From Oscillibacter sp. (lineage in GTDB: Bacteria; Bacillota; Clostridia; Oscillospirales; Oscillospiraceae), in assembly GCA_017447005.1 (NCBI GenBank), contig JAFSOM010000498.1, positions 1-5,830 of the forward strand: DNA of 5,830 nt, read 5' to 3'. Shown piece by piece: positions 5,666-5,830 of this stretch (the first letter of the stretch is position 1; every line of letters begins with the position of its first letter). A model generated the notes under the pieces. That model was given only the letters and a program-made list of their open reading frames with translations, was not told the DNA's origin and did no database searches. The position numbers were made by a program, and so were the translations under genes.

Positions 5666-5700
5666 GCAAATTCAGGAAGAAAACCGCGTGAAAATTTACA

Positions 5701-5747
5701 AAATGTTTACATTTCAAAACTTTTACAAATTGTTCATAAAAAGTTTT
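5701..5747. promoter_or_regulatory. AT-rich dyads, possible operators upstream of spmA
   Basis: Two perfect inverted repeats lie side by side: AAATGT-TT-ACATTT at 5701-5714, and AAAACTTTT (5716-5724) with AAAAGTTTT (5739-5747) around a 14-base centre. They sit between spmA and the + strand promoter at 5758-5787. They could be binding sites for a regulator of either direction. Such low-complexity AT sequence also makes chance symmetry likelier, so function is inferred only. Confidence 0.3.
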
Positions 5748-5757
5748 CAGTTTGTAA

Positions 5758-5787
5758 TTGACAAATTATTACAGACTATGATATGTT
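5758..5787 (+). promoter_or_regulatory. Probable + strand promoter for a gene beyond the window
   Basis: A perfect -35 box TTGACA (5758-5763) is followed by an 18-base spacer and TATGTT (5782-5787, four of six matches to TATAAT). The preceding 60 bases are A/T-rich and could act as an UP element. Transcription would start near 5794 and leave the window. The start of the transcript contains a small hairpin (CCGT/ACGG, 5806-5816). The gene served is not visible. Confidence 0.5.
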
Positions 5788-5830
5788 TTATTCATGTTCC
5801 AGAGACCGTTGCACGGCGTGGGCTGACCGG

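Noticed and set aside
5794..5830. Start of a structured RNA (such as a T-box leader, SRP RNA or rRNA) after the + strand promoter
   Set aside because: Only about 37 bases are visible, with one 4-bp hairpin, and none of the conserved motifs of these RNAs can be recognised.

Overview
The window looks like chromosomal DNA from an endospore-forming, moderately GC-rich member of the Firmicutes, probably class Clostridia. The reasons are a complete spmA-spmB spore-maturation pair, AAGGAG-type ribosome binding sites before most genes, a lipoprotein domain combination (DUF4163/DUF3298) common in Clostridia, and an intergenic hairpin repeat beginning with CCCTCATCCG of a kind I recall from GC-rich gut Clostridia. 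The taxonomic call is inference, because there is no rRNA or other phylogenetic marker here.

Layout. Positions 1-684 hold no gene I can support. They contain two inverted copies of a GC-rich hairpin repeat (45-95 and 179-230), a good sigma-A-type promoter (293-321), and a long leader up to a large + strand gene. That gene (685-3105) encodes an 806-residue secreted lipoprotein with an N-terminal beta-propeller-like half and a DUF4163/DUF3298-like C-terminal half. It ends at a strong terminator (3118-3145). Converging on it is a minus-strand AraC-family regulator with a cupin sensor domain (3153-4055). Divergent from the regulator is a 49-codon small ORF (4189-4338), preceded by a five-codon mini-ORF whose stop overlaps its start.

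Positions 4339-4508 are a repeat-rich convergent spacer. It holds an 18-bp direct repeat, a hairpin, and a 23-bp tandem repeat that runs into the 3' end of spmB. The minus-strand spmA (5027-5650) and spmB (4509-5030) overlap by ATGA and form a two-gene unit. Upstream, 5651-5830 is strikingly AT-rich, with dyad symmetries and a good + strand promoter that probably serves a divergent gene or RNA beyond the window.

Function. SpmA and SpmB act together in the sporulating cell membrane and are needed for spore core dehydration. The AraC regulator probably senses a small ligand and may control itself or the small divergent ORF. The lipoprotein is an envelope protein of unknown role. Nothing links these three blocks into one pathway. 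I did not find a convincing new multi-gene system. The most unusual items are the lipoprotein's domain combination, the small coupled ORF beside the regulator, and the tandem repeat at the end of spmB.
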